Made by a program: the position numbers and the translations under genes
The notes under the pieces: model-generated
What the model was told of the DNA's origin: nothing
Database searches by the model: none
The model's input: the letters and a program-made list of their open reading frames with translations, nothing else
Shown: positions 51,029-62,286 of the stretch, piece after piece
Numbering within the stretch: the stretch's first letter is position 1
How the letters are laid out: each line of letters starts with the position of its first letter
Source: Kalmanozyma brasiliensis GHG001
Taxonomy: Eukaryota > Basidiomycota > Ustilaginomycetes > Ustilaginales
Direction of reading: 5' to 3'
Assembly: GCF_000497045.1 (NCBI RefSeq)
Contig: NW_015961990.1
Span: 620,001 to 684,000, forward strand
DNA length: 64,000 nucleotides

Positions 51029-53218
51029 TCAACGCTTCTTCCTCGATCCGCCCTTTCCTCGACTCCCGCTCTTCCCTGCGTCATCATCTTCCCTCTCGTC
51101 CGGAGCAGCTCTCTTCCTGCTGCCTCCTTTGCCCGCTGCGGGTCCTGTCGGGATCGCCGCATCCTCGACATCCCTTCCTGCCCTCCTCTCGCTTCTCGCT
51201 TGGCTCCTCGCCTCCCGCTCGCGCTCGCGCTCCTTCTCCCTCTCCCTTTCCCGTTCCCGATCGCTGCGGTGAGACGTGGACGACTTTTCGCGCCTGTGAT
51301 CCCGCGAGCTGGTCGTCGACTTCCCCCTCCTCCGTCCACCAGCAGAGGACTGCGAAGCAGCATCGTCGTCCCACTCCTCTGTCCTCTTCGATCGGCCCGA
51401 AGTCCCACGTCGGTCATCGCCTCCGTTCCCGTTGGCAGAATCGTACGTGCCCTCACGTCGACTCCTTCCACCGGTGCGTCGAGGGCCCCGATCGGGACTG
51501 CGATCACGGCTATCCCAATCGTGCGCATACTCGTCCCCACCACCGGTGTTGCCGGCATTGGCACCGTAGTCAAGCGAGTCAGCGGCCCCAGTGCCCGTGT
51601 CCCGATCGTTGTATCGCTTGCCCGGGTTCTTGGGGCCGGAGGGGACGTTGGGTGGCAGGGTGGGGGAGACAGCTCGACCGGGACGAGACGATGTTGCTGC
51701 CACGGCGGCTGCTCGACCTCGGATAGATGTGCCTTTTGTTACTGCTGCTGGTCCGAGCGGGGCAGATTTGGGAGGGTTGGGTTTCGAGCGCGGCGCGGAA
51801 GGGTTGGGGAAGCCAGCGGCGGCAGCGGCGGAGGGGTCAATGCCGGAAGCGCCGAGGAAGGCCGTCATGTCTGCTTCGGAGAGCGGCTTCATCGGTGGTA
51901 CGCCGGGTGGAGCGTCTTCTTCTTTGATGGAGGGAGGGGCGTCCCAGCCGCTGGCGGGGTCGGGCTTATCGGATGTGTCGTTTTGTTTGTCCTCTCGGTC
52001 CTGCGCGGGCGGGAAAGGAGAGTTCTGGCCTTCATGGCGATTTTGATTCGGGCCTTGCGGGAAGGGCGAGTTGCTGAATCGTTGCTGTTGTTGCTGGTGT
52101 TGGTTGTGCTGGTCGTGCGAGGAGGGACCAGGACCACCGTTGGACTGCTGCGGGCCGCCAAACATACCAGGCATCATCATCTGGTTCATTCCACCCGGAC
52201 CACCCATAGGCGGCATATTGCCCATTCCAGGCATCGGGGGCATACCCATGCTGGCCATCATGGCCATCATCTGATCTGGAGGCATTGGCGGCATCCCTCC
52301 ATTCTGCGCCATCATCGCTTGCATCGCCTGCGGAGGCGGCATCATGGACATCATCTGCTGCATGTTGCCCATCATATCTCCGTTGTTCCCGCCGAACATG
52401 TTCTCCGCGTTCTTCCTGGCATCGGTCATGCGGTCCTTCTTGCTTCGCCAGAGAGACCAGGAGTCTTCGTTGAAGCCATAGTTGAAGTAGTCGGTGAGAT
52501 CGGCGCCGTAGCGTCTCCAGGGCTTCTCGGGGAGCGATTCGAGGTCGATATCGAAGATGTCCCGTGAGGCGGCTTCCTCCTCTTCGACGACGTCTTCTGG
52601 TTTGGGGAAGGTGCGGTCTTCTGGACCGGGGGAGAGGTCGAGTTTGGGCGCTGTGGAAGGAACGGCGGGGGGACCGCCTTCTGGGCCTGTACCGTCGAGC
52701 GCTGTCTGTGGCTTGGCGGGAGGGGCACCGGGAGGCTGCAGACCACCTGCTGCTGCTGCGGCGGCAGCGGCGGCCGGGTCAAGAGCTCCGCCAGGTCCGA
52801 TCGACGTCGAAGCCGGACTGGCATTTGCAAGTAGCTGCGACCGAGAGAGCGGGGTGTATTCGGATGTGAGGGTGGATTGAGGTCGTTGAGGTGTGCTTTG
52901 ATTCGGGAGCAGTCGTGCTGGCGGTGCGCCAGGTCGTTGGAAGCCGGGTCGCGCAGTCGGCTGCTGAGCGTCTTGGGTTGCATCGATAATGAACTCGATG
53001 TCCGAGTCGCTATCGTCTTCTTCCTCGTCGTCGTCTTCCTCCTCTTCATCGTCGTCGTTATTGTCGGCAGCAGCTGATGCGTCTGGTGCTGCTTGCTTGA
53101 CAGTTGCGGAATCTAGGGGAGCATTTGGTGCTGCTGTCGCACCGTCGTCTGGCTTGGGAGCAGCAGGAGGAGCGGCTGGCTCGTCGCCGTACAAGAAAGC
53201 GTCGTCGTCGTCCTCCAT
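51029..53218 (-). CDS. FIP1: Polyadenylation factor subunit FIP1
   Basis: 729 residues, ATG at 53218 (MEDDDDAFLYG). FIP1 belongs to the cleavage and polyadenylation factor; it tethers poly(A) polymerase and binds CPSF30/Yth1. The N-terminus has an acidic tract (DDDEEEEDDDEEEDDSDSDIEF) as in yeast and human Fip1. The diagnostic Fip1 motif lies near residues 230-260: LPEKPWRRYGADLTDYFNYG followed by FNEDSWSLWRSKK. A Met/Pro/Gly-rich middle (PPMPGMGNMPPMGGPGGM) and an Arg/Ser/Glu-rich C-terminus with a run of mixed Arg-Glu pairs and a final Lys/Arg cluster follow, resembling the RD/RE-rich tail of metazoan FIP1L1 more than the short yeast protein. It overlaps no neighbour and is tail-to-tail with the RNPS1-like gene. 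Confidence 0.93.
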   Translation of the reverse strand: MEDDDDAFLYGDEPAAPPAAPKPDDGATAAPNAPLDSATVKQAAPDASAAADNNDDDEEEEDDDEEEDDSDSDIEFIIDATQDAQQPTARPGFQRPGAPPARLLPNQSTPQRPQSTLTSEYTPLSRSQLLANASPASTSIGPGGALDPAAAAAAAAAGGLQPPGAPPAKPQTALDGTGPEGGPPAVPSTAPKLDLSPGPEDRTFPKPEDVVEEEEAASRDIFDIDLESLPEKPWRRYGADLTDYFNYGFNEDSWSLWRSKKDRMTDARKNAENMFGGNNGDMMGNMQQMMSMMPPPQAMQAMMAQNGGMPPMPPDQMMAMMASMGMPPMPGMGNMPPMGGPGGMNQMMMPGMFGGPQQSNGGPGPSSHDQHNQHQQQQQRFSNSPFPQGPNQNRHEGQNSPFPPAQDREDKQNDTSDKPDPASGWDAPPSIKEEDAPPGVPPMKPLSEADMTAFLGASGIDPSAAAAAGFPNPSAPRSKPNPPKSAPLGPAAVTKGTSIRGRAAAVAATSSRPGRAVSPTLPPNVPSGPKNPGKRYNDRDTGTGAADSLDYGANAGNTGGGDEYAHDWDSRDRSPDRGPRRTGGRSRREGTYDSANGNGGDDRRGTSGRSKRTEEWDDDAASQSSAGGRRRGKSTTSSRDHRREKSSTSHRSDREREREREKEREREREARSQARSERRAGRDVEDAAIPTGPAAGKGGSRKRAAPDEREDDDAGKSGSRGKGGSRKKR

Positions 53219-55632
53219 ATTGGCAGCAGCAGATGTATGCGAGCTGAGATCGCTTTGTGGTCGCTACCAAGAATGAGGAGGAAGTTGCAAACGGGTCTGG
53301 GCGTCCGCGACGGATTCCTGTTGTTCTCGTCGTTTGCTTTTCTTTCCGCCGTTCTTATCGGGTTGTTCAAATCGGTGATCTGCGATATCAATAGTTGACT
53401 ACACTCGTACGAGTCAGCGTCGGCCCGAAAACGCGAGCGCGTTTGTCCGATCAAACATTCGCACAATGGGCCAAAAATGACGATACTACGCACAGGCTTA
53501 TGCCACTGCGGTTGCGCACCGAATTGACAGGCATCACAGCGGCTGGACTTCGACTGTGATTCCAGAAACGAACGGGTAAGAGCTGTCAGACCGCGGTAAT
53601 TATCGTACGGACGCGACAAGGTCGAGCCGAGTTGCTTGCTTCGACGGTCGTGATGATCGCTGTTGCAGGAAGGTAAGGTCTACGGTACGAGACGTTGAAC
53701 ACGGCCGCTATGCCCCGCGCGCGCTTGCGTCAACCCGCAAAGACCCTAGGGTCTAGGTGGCGTCGATTCTAGAAAGTGGCTGCAGGTGGGTCTTGTCAAA
53801 CACGTCAAAGTTTGCAGACAGCCGAAGATCGAGGCCACATCCAACTAAACTTGGCACAGAGACGGGGGCGTACTTTTCGGTAGTCTGACGCAACTTATGT
53901 TTTTTTTCAGGTCACTCGAGGCGAAAGACGAGTCTAGAGCGGAGGCGAAATCCTTTCCACCCAGATCGATGTGGACTTGGCCGGCTATCAACCCTCCTTT
54001 GACCTCGCGGTGCTCTTACTCGCCTTCGCCACCGCCCGCCCGCCACCATATCGCGACCTCAGTCTCACAGAGAGAAAACAGTGAGATAGCTACTGCGAAT
54101 GCTGTTCAGCTTCAACATCAGTCGTACAAGAACAGTCCGACCGCCAGAAATGGGCGGATGTCAGAGATCGACGTCGATCAGAGGGCCCGTGTTTGCGTCA
54201 ACATAGCCAACCGGTGAAAGGGTCGCTCGCGTCTCTTCTTGGTTCTGAGAAAAGGACCGAAAAAGCGAGCCGGGCGTGGGAAGAGAGACAGAAACGTTGA
54301 ACTTGACATCCAAAACCAAACATCCGGGCTCTAGAGCAGAGGCACGATTTCGGCATCAATCCATCAATGGACTCGTCCAGTGCCTTAATCGCAACGACCC
54401 CCCGCGCGCCGGACTCCAGTTGCATCACAGCCAAGAGACAGTGAAAAATTGCTGCGCCTCGACTGAGCATCGCAACAGCACAGCACAGCGCACTGCTGCC
54501 TTTGACTGCGGTTGCAGCTCGACTTGAGCGCAGCGAGCAGCGATTCACCTTGCCTCACCACCACCATCCGTTGCCCACATCGCAATCTTCGGTCACTCTC
54601 CAGTACTGATGGCTCACTAAGTCCACCAGCACTGCATCATCACCATCATCCTGCCCCTCCTTTAGGCGGCCCTTCATCTTACAGCCTCCGATATCGCTAG
54701 GCTATCTCAACAACTTGTTTGCACGTCTCAAAGCTCCATTCAGCTACACCACTGCAAATCAACATCATCATCTCTCTTCACACTCATCCCCAACAACTTC
54801 ATCGACCAGTCACCTCGATCCACATCGTCACGCACCTTTCTGCGACTTTGATCATCGACTCTCATCTCGACGAACCCTCTTCACCTTCTGATGTCACATT
54901 GGCTTTGATGCTGCTTTCACCCGAATCGCCACCAGCCCAAGTCAACATCCCCCTTCATCAGCCTCTACGCTAGGCTGTTGCTACTCTCATCACCTTTTCG
55001 CACAAGCGATCGCTCCTTCAACAAGCAAGGGGATATTCGATCAGCGTGACCTGCAAAAAGGCTCTTGAGTGTCGTAGCCTCGTCCCATCCCTCAATCACT
55101 TCTGCTGCTGATTCGCATCGAGTTTGCAGCCAGAGGGTTAAGTCGAGTCCCGACACTTTAGCGCCTGTCGCGCTACGCGGCCGCCACCTTTCTGGCTCGC
55201 CATCATTCCTCCTCCCTAATCCTCACTTGCACACTAGGCAGCCGATATCGCTCTGCCCCTACTGCACTGCTATCCCGCGACCTTTTCGCATCAGTTGGAT
55301 CCTTACCTTCTTGTTTTCTCAATCCACTTGATCTTCGACATCATCGGTCTTGTTCCCAGTCGACATTTTTCTTCGTCACGATCACCAGAGCCAAGGACAC
55401 ATCTCCGTCCTTCATAGTTAGCACTACTGCTTCTCTCACCAGCGCAATTATCTTTCCGGCGTCCGTTTCGTTACGCCCGCGCTCTCTCTGATCGTCCCCG
55501 AAGCTCGACTTCTTCGTTCGTTCTTCTCGACCTTTATACCCTTGCTATCAAAGCAAATCGCACTTTTCTGTGCCAATAGCCGCTTCGTCTTTAGTCACCC
55601 TTTTTCATCACCAACCGATTCACTCATCGACG
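53219..55632. other. 2.4-kb divergent region between FIP1 and the WC-1 gene
   Basis: No supported gene. The second half (54540-55632) is strongly C/T-rich with many short CATC/CACC motifs, as expected of a long transcribed 5' leader, possibly with an intron. Several small ATG frames there would act as upstream ORFs. Confidence 0.5.
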
Positions 55633-58600
55633 ATGGCGGACACTTTCGACTTTGACGCCTTCATCTCCTCTCCCTCGCACGCAGAGGTCGCGCCTCCGGC
55701 CGTCCCTAACAACAATGGCGCTTCGATCGCCGTGGACAATCTCGGCAACACCGTCAGCACCAACGCATCCGCGCTGCTCGGTCCTCACAACGACATGGTC
55801 GCGTCCTTCTCCGACCAGGGCATGCAGAACATCAACGGCGGACTCGACATGATGGCCGGTGGCACACTCATGAGCCAGTCCAACTCGCTCATGTACGGCA
55901 GCAACTACGGCGAGTCATTTGGCAACGATCTCATGGACTCGTGGGACATGGGCTCGACCACCGGTGCAGGCAACGGTGCCCCCAACTTTGGCTTTGGCGC
56001 TGCTGCTGCTGCTGCTCCTCCTCCTCCTCCTCAGGACGCTCACACCAACGCCAGCGTTATTAGCCAGAACAGCCAGATGCCCACGTCAGGGCCTGCCCCT
56101 GCTGTCGCTCCCGCAGCGTCAGGTGCCAAGCGCGACATCACCGCTTCCTATCGCGACCAGATTGCCGCTCACCATTCGCACCTCTTGGGCACAGGCAGCC
56201 GCAGCACGTCTTCCATCCCTCGCGTCTCCACCTTCAAGCGAGTGCAGCCCCCCATGAACCGCGGCATCACCGTCACCAACGCCGCCAGGGCTAACCTCAG
56301 CTTGCAAGAGCGTCGACGCCTCTCGCGACAGGCCGCCAAGATGGCAGCACCACAGCCGCAGCCGCAACAGCCGCAGCAAGCTTTCGGCCAGGCTTCGCAA
56401 CATGCAGCCGCTCCGGGCGTCGCTGCCTTCCCTTCAGTCGCCGGCCGAGGTGCCAAGCGCAGTCTCAACGACGATATGAGCCAGATCAGCAGCGGGCCCT
56501 TGCCGATACCCACTCGTAGTGTCTCGTTCATGAACGACTCTTCCGGGTCGTCCGTGTCGTCGTCCGACATGTCACCGCAAAAGATGCTCGACAGTCGTTC
56601 CAACAGCTTCGCACCCCAGATGCCTGCAGCCAACGTTGGTGGCAACGCTGGCGCTAGCGCTGAGATCTACCAGGGCAACTTCAGCACCTCGTCGGGTGAT
56701 GCCATCCCGACCTCGAACAAATACTCGAGTTCGGGTGTCGATGTCCTCGGCATCCTCTCGCGTGCCATCACTCGTCCTAACCAGAGCATCGCGCTCGGTC
56801 CCGTCGATCTCTCGTGCTCCTTTGCCATCTCGGATGCGCGTCACCCCGAACAGCCGCTCATCTACGCCAGCGAGACGTTCTGTCACCTGACTGGGTACAC
56901 GCTGCACGAGATCCTCGGCAAAAATTGTCGATTCCTGCAGACGCCCGGCGTTCCTCTCGAGGCCGGTGCTGAGCGTCAGCACACCGACAACCGCGCTGTG
57001 GAACACCTCAAGCGTCACTTGGGTGGTCTTCGAGAGTGCCAGGCGAGTCTGATCAATTATCGCAAGGACGGCAGCCCCTTCATCAATTTGGTCACTGTCG
57101 TGCCTGTCTCGTGGTCTGATCCGTCCCAGGTGGACTTCCTCGTTGGCTTCCAGGTCGACTTGGTCGAGCAGCCCGGCGCTATCCTCGAGCGCAAGGACGA
57201 CGGCTCGTACCTCGTCAACTATCGCTCCATCAACGACCCTCCTCCTTCGGCCATCCTCGGCGCGGACGAGCTGGGCAAGGATGCCGATGCGGATGCCTCC
57301 AAGCAAGCCCTGCTGGCTGCCGACATTCTCGACCTTATCCATGGCGTGGGTCCCTGCGATGCCAAGCAGTGGTCGCGCGTGCTTCTGGAAAATTCGCACG
57401 ACCTCATCTACGTGCTCTCGCTCAAGGGTACATTCCTGTATGTCTCGCCGTCCATCGAGCGCATCCTTGGCTACACGGCCGACGAGGTCATCGGCAAGTC
57501 CATCTCGGAATTCTGCCACCCCAGCGATGTCGTGCCCGTCTTCCGCGAGCTCAAGGATTCCACAAGCAACGCCAGCATCGCCGCCGCCGCCTCGCGTAAC
57601 ATTCGCACGGAGGGCGTTGCCAACCCCTTGACCAAGGGTGGCGGTGGTCAAGCTGGACCGCGCGTCAACCTCATCATGCGCATGCGACACAAGCACGACG
57701 GTCACCGCTGGATCGAGAGCACCGGTAAGCTGCATCTCGAACAGGGCAAGGGGCGCAAGGTCGTCATCTCCAGTGGTCGACCGCGCCCCGTGTACAATCT
57801 TGCCTGGGAGCACGTCCGTCGGGGTGCCGAGTCTGCTCAGCCCTCGTTCTGGTCCAAGCTGTCGATCGACGGCATCTTCCTCAACTCGACAGGTCCCGTT
57901 GCCGAGGTGCTCAATTGCGACGAACGCGACATCTTTGGTCGCCACGTGCTCGAGCTGACCAACTATGAAGCGGCACCTTCGCTTCTGCAGGCACTCCGCA
58001 GCAGTCAGGCCATGAGCGTCTCGCACCTCATGGGGGACGGTGCAGGCAACAACGTGCCCGTCTTCACGTCGTTCTACCCTTCGTCGGCTGCTGCTGGTCC
58101 TGCGCTGCCCACTGTGTTCATGCACGTTCAGCGCGCGTCTGCCGAAAGCTCGTGGATGATCCCCAACGTGGCGTACCCCAAGGGCGGACCTCAACCCGCC
58201 TTCGACGCCACGGGCACCAGCATCGACTCGCTGACATCCGTGTTTGCCGAGCTGTCGACGTACCGCAGCTCGTCGTGGGTGTTCGAGATGCATCAGCTCA
58301 AGAACGTCAACCGCCGACTCAAGGACGAGATCCGCGCTTTGCGGCGCCAGTCGCGAGATCACCTCGGCGCCAACGGACAAGGCCTCAACGCGAACGGCGT
58401 TCAGCTTTCGACACCGCAGACTCCGACCATGGCGAATGGCCGTCGACGCAGTGGACCCATGGATGGCTCTGCCGGATTCATGGGCAACGGACAAGGTCCT
58501 TCGGTGCCTCACATCCAGACGCCAAGTCCCATCAAGCGTCGGCCCGATCACGGTCACGGTCATCGCCAGCACTTGCGGCCAACTGCGCAGCTGTCGTATC

Positions 58601-58827
58601 TGCATGCAGGACACAGCACCGATTACGGCAGCAGCAGCAGTTCGGGCTCCGAGTTTTCGCCGTTCCCCGAGCGGGCGCCCAACGATCGTCGTTCTGGTTC
58701 GGGCGATGCCTCGGACGAGACGGCGGCCACTACCACCACCTCGGGCGACACGTCGGAAAAGGATGGCGGTAGCGGCACCGGCAGTGGCAGCGAAAGCCGT
58801 CGCAACTCTGGATCGGCGGAATCCTGA
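55633..58827 (+). CDS. White Collar 1-type blue-light photoreceptor (LOV and PAS domains, no zinc finger)
   Basis: 1064 residues, ATG 55633 (CGACGATGGCG). The N-terminal 380 residues are Ala/Gln/Ser-rich. A LOV domain at about 390-525 contains GKNCRFLQTPG with the flavin-adduct cysteine at 432, preceded by IYASETFCHLTGYTLHEILG and followed by NYRKDGSPFINLVTVVPV, so FMN binding and light sensing are expected. A second PAS lies at about 585-720 (SHDLIYVLSLKGTFLYVSPSIERILGYTADEVIG) and a third at about 745-870 (LSIDGIFLNSTGPVAEVLNCDERDIFG). A short coiled coil is near 885-910 (QLKNVNRRLKDEIRALRR). No CxxC GATA finger follows. Basidiomycete WC-1 proteins such as Cryptococcus Bwc1 also lack the finger and depend on WC-2 for DNA binding. 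It corresponds to Ustilago Wco1. Confidence 0.95.
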   Translation: MADTFDFDAFISSPSHAEVAPPAVPNNNGASIAVDNLGNTVSTNASALLGPHNDMVASFSDQGMQNINGGLDMMAGGTLMSQSNSLMYGSNYGESFGNDLMDSWDMGSTTGAGNGAPNFGFGAAAAAAPPPPPQDAHTNASVISQNSQMPTSGPAPAVAPAASGAKRDITASYRDQIAAHHSHLLGTGSRSTSSIPRVSTFKRVQPPMNRGITVTNAARANLSLQERRRLSRQAAKMAAPQPQPQQPQQAFGQASQHAAAPGVAAFPSVAGRGAKRSLNDDMSQISSGPLPIPTRSVSFMNDSSGSSVSSSDMSPQKMLDSRSNSFAPQMPAANVGGNAGASAEIYQGNFSTSSGDAIPTSNKYSSSGVDVLGILSRAITRPNQSIALGPVDLSCSFAISDARHPEQPLIYASETFCHLTGYTLHEILGKNCRFLQTPGVPLEAGAERQHTDNRAVEHLKRHLGGLRECQASLINYRKDGSPFINLVTVVPVSWSDPSQVDFLVGFQVDLVEQPGAILERKDDGSYLVNYRSINDPPPSAILGADELGKDADADASKQALLAADILDLIHGVGPCDAKQWSRVLLENSHDLIYVLSLKGTFLYVSPSIERILGYTADEVIGKSISEFCHPSDVVPVFRELKDSTSNASIAAAASRNIRTEGVANPLTKGGGGQAGPRVNLIMRMRHKHDGHRWIESTGKLHLEQGKGRKVVISSGRPRPVYNLAWEHVRRGAESAQPSFWSKLSIDGIFLNSTGPVAEVLNCDERDIFGRHVLELTNYEAAPSLLQALRSSQAMSVSHLMGDGAGNNVPVFTSFYPSSAAAGPALPTVFMHVQRASAESSWMIPNVAYPKGGPQPAFDATGTSIDSLTSVFAELSTYRSSSWVFEMHQLKNVNRRLKDEIRALRRQSRDHLGANGQGLNANGVQLSTPQTPTMANGRRRSGPMDGSAGFMGNGQGPSVPHIQTPSPIKRRPDHGHGHRQHLRPTAQLSYLHAGHSTDYGSSSSSGSEFSPFPERAPNDRRSGSGDASDETAATTTTSGDTSEKDGGSGTGSGSESRRNSGSAES

Positions 58828-61332
58828 GACAGTCGTCAAACAAAAAATGCATCCCTCATCTCGTTGAACAGGTGATTCTTCTCTCTTCATTTCATTTGGT
58901 GTTTCCGGTGTTACCATTATTGTATATTTGCTCATCGTGCGGCCTCGTTTCCCGGTTCAGGGGGGATTCTGGAGGTCTTCATAATTGCTAGTCTCGTTCT
59001 CGTATCTCTTGCGTGATTGTGTCGATTCGGAGTGTTGCCGGCGAGATGAGTTCCGGTCCATGAGCATAGCGTGCAGCGGAAGATGCCGAACGGGAGCTAG
59101 ACGCTCTGTGGTGACGTTGGGCCCTGGCGTGCTCACTTGCCGTCGGTCGGCTAAGCATCATCGACTGACACGTTCCGGACCATCTTTGGTCGTTGACGAA
59201 CACTGGCGGCTCTGTTGTCCACGGGGACCAAAAGTCATCCGTGCGGCTGCGCATCCGAGTCGTTCCTTGGGAAACAGAGAACCGAACCGAACAGCCGCTA
59301 CGCTAGTGCTAGTGCGAGACAAACAATGCAGTCGCCGAATCTCGACCACGAGATGGGAGATGGGACCAAGGCTGACGACGTCCAGTCGATCTCAAAGCCG
59401 GATCGGCTTGCGCCATTGTTCTCTCACATCCCAAGATCCACCGGCACAGCGGGAAACAAGATCGACCTATCATGGCCTGAGCTCGGAAGATTGGGAAGCG
59501 TGCGGCTATGCGGTTCTGGAGTCCGAGGCGAGCCTGACATTAGCTTGGTGAGCATGGTTCGCGGAAAGATGACAACCAAGCAAGCCCACTTTAGCAAAGC
59601 TTTGCAGCGGCATGAATCACGCTCTGCAGATGGTGGAGGAGGCTTGATCCCTTTTGACAGTCGCCGCAAGCCTGAAATCTATTTGTGTCGTGATGCGCAC
59701 ACGGCGCTGAAGAGCATCTCTGTCATCATAGCAACCAGCCGCGTCCAATTTTAGCAAGCACCTGCGTGCTAAGTTGCCGGCTGTCAAGATTCGCCTTCCG
59801 CGCCCGTCAGAATCGGCCGGCTTCTGGCTCAGGAACAAGACGTCACCAACAATCTCAACCACGCCTCAACATCCGGCCGCCGCAAGCCACCTTCAGCCAA
59901 TCACACACGCAGAGAGCTTGGCAAAGCGCCTCCGTCTCGCATCTTTCCCCCGCATGACTCAAATGCCGCTGCAAGTGATAGGCTTGACACTCTCTCCGGA
60001 TTCCTGCGCGCAAAGTCAACGCGTTGCATTGTTGAAGCAAAGGAATGATGATGACGAGACCGTGGATCAAGACGAGATGGAGGCGAGAGCGCATCAACAT
60101 GGACCGGCATTCCGATCTTGCAAACGAATGAAGTAGCGTGCTGTACGGATCAGCGTCCTCGAATTCTCGGATGGGTGGAAAGGCCAGCACATTTGATTCT
60201 CAACGTGCCGCGTCCAATGTGGATGTCTCACTTTGAACTCTGTCAGCTGTCACCTTTGTGCTTCGTCGCCCGCCGAACCGCCGCACCCCCTTGTCAGCTT
60301 TGATGTAAGTGGCAGCTGTCTCTGTGACTGAAGTGCAACGCCTCCTTTGCGTCCCGTATGCAGGAGGTGACCGAAGCGAACGGTGTCTGAACGCTTTTCC
60401 TTCGCTTCCGTGACCACATGTCATGCTCCGTCGCAGCCTGACGTCGTTGGAGTTCTTTCTCATGGTCCTCAAAGCGTGCTCGGCAGCAGGCTCTGCATGA
60501 ATCCGTCACAATCACGGAACAGGCGGCAGCGGTCAAGCATCCGCAACAATGTCTCATTGGTAGCATGGTGGTGCCTCAGCTTCCCGTTTCGGCGTGTCAT
60601 GCTGGCAGATGTTATCCTCGTTCCAACGGCAAAGTTGCCCGGTCATACCAGCTGAGGCTGAGTGGCCCTTGTGATCCATGTTATTTGCAGCAGGTCTAGG
60701 CCGCCTCGCTTGCAAAGCTTCACAGCCACTACTAGGACTCTCGACCGCTCCTCTGGCGGGATCCACTGGTCACTACTCGCCCCTCGCCTTCCCGCCTCGA
60801 CGTTGAGAAGCCATCCTAGACTACGCTCTGACATCATTAAGCCAAAAGAAAGCGTCTTTTGCCCATCTGCACGACGGATCATTCAAACTTGCGTCACTGG
60901 ACTGTGCTTCACCCTCTCGTGCTCGTGCTTCGACCGGATAGCATTGCCGGTGGCAGTGACGGCATCATCGCTGCTCGCCTCGCCAACTGCTGTGCAGCGG
61001 TCTTTCCGTTCATAGCCAGGATCCCTGCCCCGGCAAGGCGAGACTGATCCTGCGCAGACAAGGGCACTTGGTACCCGAGCCTCGAGCTCCCTCGATTCTA
61101 GGGACTGAGATTGCTTCGGCATCAGCGTGGTTCAGCTGTCTGTGACAGCGTGGGAAGCCGACCTTACAAAACCATATAAGCTTCTTGCTCGAGCTCTACT
61201 CCTTGTCCATCCCCCAATACATACCTCTTCCACCCACCCATAAGGAAGAAAATCACACCGCTCTTGCATCAATCGTTGCACAACTCCCCCCTTTCAGCTC
61301 AGTCCGCCCGCTCAGCTTGCACATCATCCAAC
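58828..61332. other. 2.5-kb region with no supported gene
   Basis: Between two + strand genes. Many short frames on both strands, none with domain character. The last 200 bases hold the TATA element and C/T-rich leader of the next gene; the rest is unexplained. Confidence 0.5.
61174..61179 (+). promoter_or_regulatory. TATA element of the histidine-rich protein gene
   Basis: ACCATATAAGC with TATAAG, followed by a C/T-rich leader of roughly 130 bases to the ATG at 61333. Confidence 0.6.
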
Positions 61333-62286
61333 ATGAACGCCGTCAAGAAGGTTCTCTCGAGCAAGTCGCATTCCAGCGAGTCGTCGGACGACGGACGACA
61401 CACCGCCACCACCGCCGCTACTTCGACCGGTGGCTCGCCCGCCACGCACCAGAAGGACATCGGTTCTGCTGACGGCCGCCTGCACAACTACTCTGACTCT
61501 CGCTCCACCGGCGAGAAGGTCGAGGACAAGCTCGGTCTCGGCCGATCTGGCGATGTCCACGCTACCGACGGCAGCCTGCGTCACAAGACAGGCCACGACA
61601 TTGCTTCCGACAAGCACCTCGACCTGAACAGCGGCAAAGTTGACCAGGATGTTCAGCACCTTGCTGCCGTCACGCACCACACGCACCAGCGCCACGAGGT
61701 GGAGGAGGTGACGCGCCAGAAGGAGCACGAGCGTCACGTCCACCACATCCAGCACCACGTTCAGCCCGTGCTCGACTCGGAGCACTCTGCCGAGCAGACG
61801 CACACGAAGGTTCACCCGGTCACCAAGGTGCACGAGAAGCACGCCTCGACCGACAAGGATGCGCACCTGCTGACTTCGGTGGCTGGCAAGCACGCGGACC
61901 AGTATGCCGAAGCCCCCGTTCACCGCCAGGTGGTGGACAAGGGAGAGCAAGTCAACGAGCACATTCACCACCACATTCACAACGTCGTTCAACCCGTCAT
62001 TGAGAAGGACACGCACGAGTACCATCGCATCCAAACCACCATCCCTACCCACGTCGTGACCCACGAGGCGCCCATCGTCCACGAGTCGACCCACCACAAG
62101 CCCGTCTCCAAGGCCGACTTCCTCTCCGGCGGCGGCAGTCTGACCAACAACTCGCGCTCCGTCCACGAGGCCAACCTGCTCAACACGGGCAAGTGCGATC
62201 GCACCGTCGATGGGCTCGGTGAGAAGCTCGAGCGCGATCTCGGCCTCAAGTCTTCTTCCACCGGCAACAAGACTACCGCCATCTAA
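61333..62286 (+). CDS. Histidine-rich hydrophilic protein of a fungal allergen-like/stress family
   Basis: 317 residues, ATG 61333 (CAACATGAACG). The protein is highly charged with an unusual His content and no membrane or signal segment. Two related His blocks are visible: HHIQHHVQPVLDSEHSAEQ from about residue 137 and HIHHHIHNVVQPVIEKDTHEY from about 211, each with HH-x-Q/H-x-VQPV and a following acidic stretch. A conserved tail (HHKPVSKADFLSGGGSL ... RTVDGLGEKLERDLGLK) completes it; the phrase GEKVEDKLGLGR near residue 60 echoes it. Such proteins are commonly annotated as putative allergens in fungi and behave as abundant, disordered stress proteins; metal binding by the His clusters is possible. 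Function is not proven. Confidence 0.8.
   Translation: MNAVKKVLSSKSHSSESSDDGRHTATTAATSTGGSPATHQKDIGSADGRLHNYSDSRSTGEKVEDKLGLGRSGDVHATDGSLRHKTGHDIASDKHLDLNSGKVDQDVQHLAAVTHHTHQRHEVEEVTRQKEHERHVHHIQHHVQPVLDSEHSAEQTHTKVHPVTKVHEKHASTDKDAHLLTSVAGKHADQYAEAPVHRQVVDKGEQVNEHIHHHIHNVVQPVIEKDTHEYHRIQTTIPTHVVTHEAPIVHESTHHKPVSKADFLSGGGSLTNNSRSVHEANLLNTGKCDRTVDGLGEKLERDLGLKSSSTGNKTTAI

Noticed and set aside
56572..58935. 787-codon open frame antisense to the WC-1 gene
   Set aside because: It mirrors the codon phase of WC-1, whose LOV and PAS motifs are unmistakable. G/C-biased third positions keep the in-phase complement free of stops. Composition is Arg/Val/His-rich with no domain.
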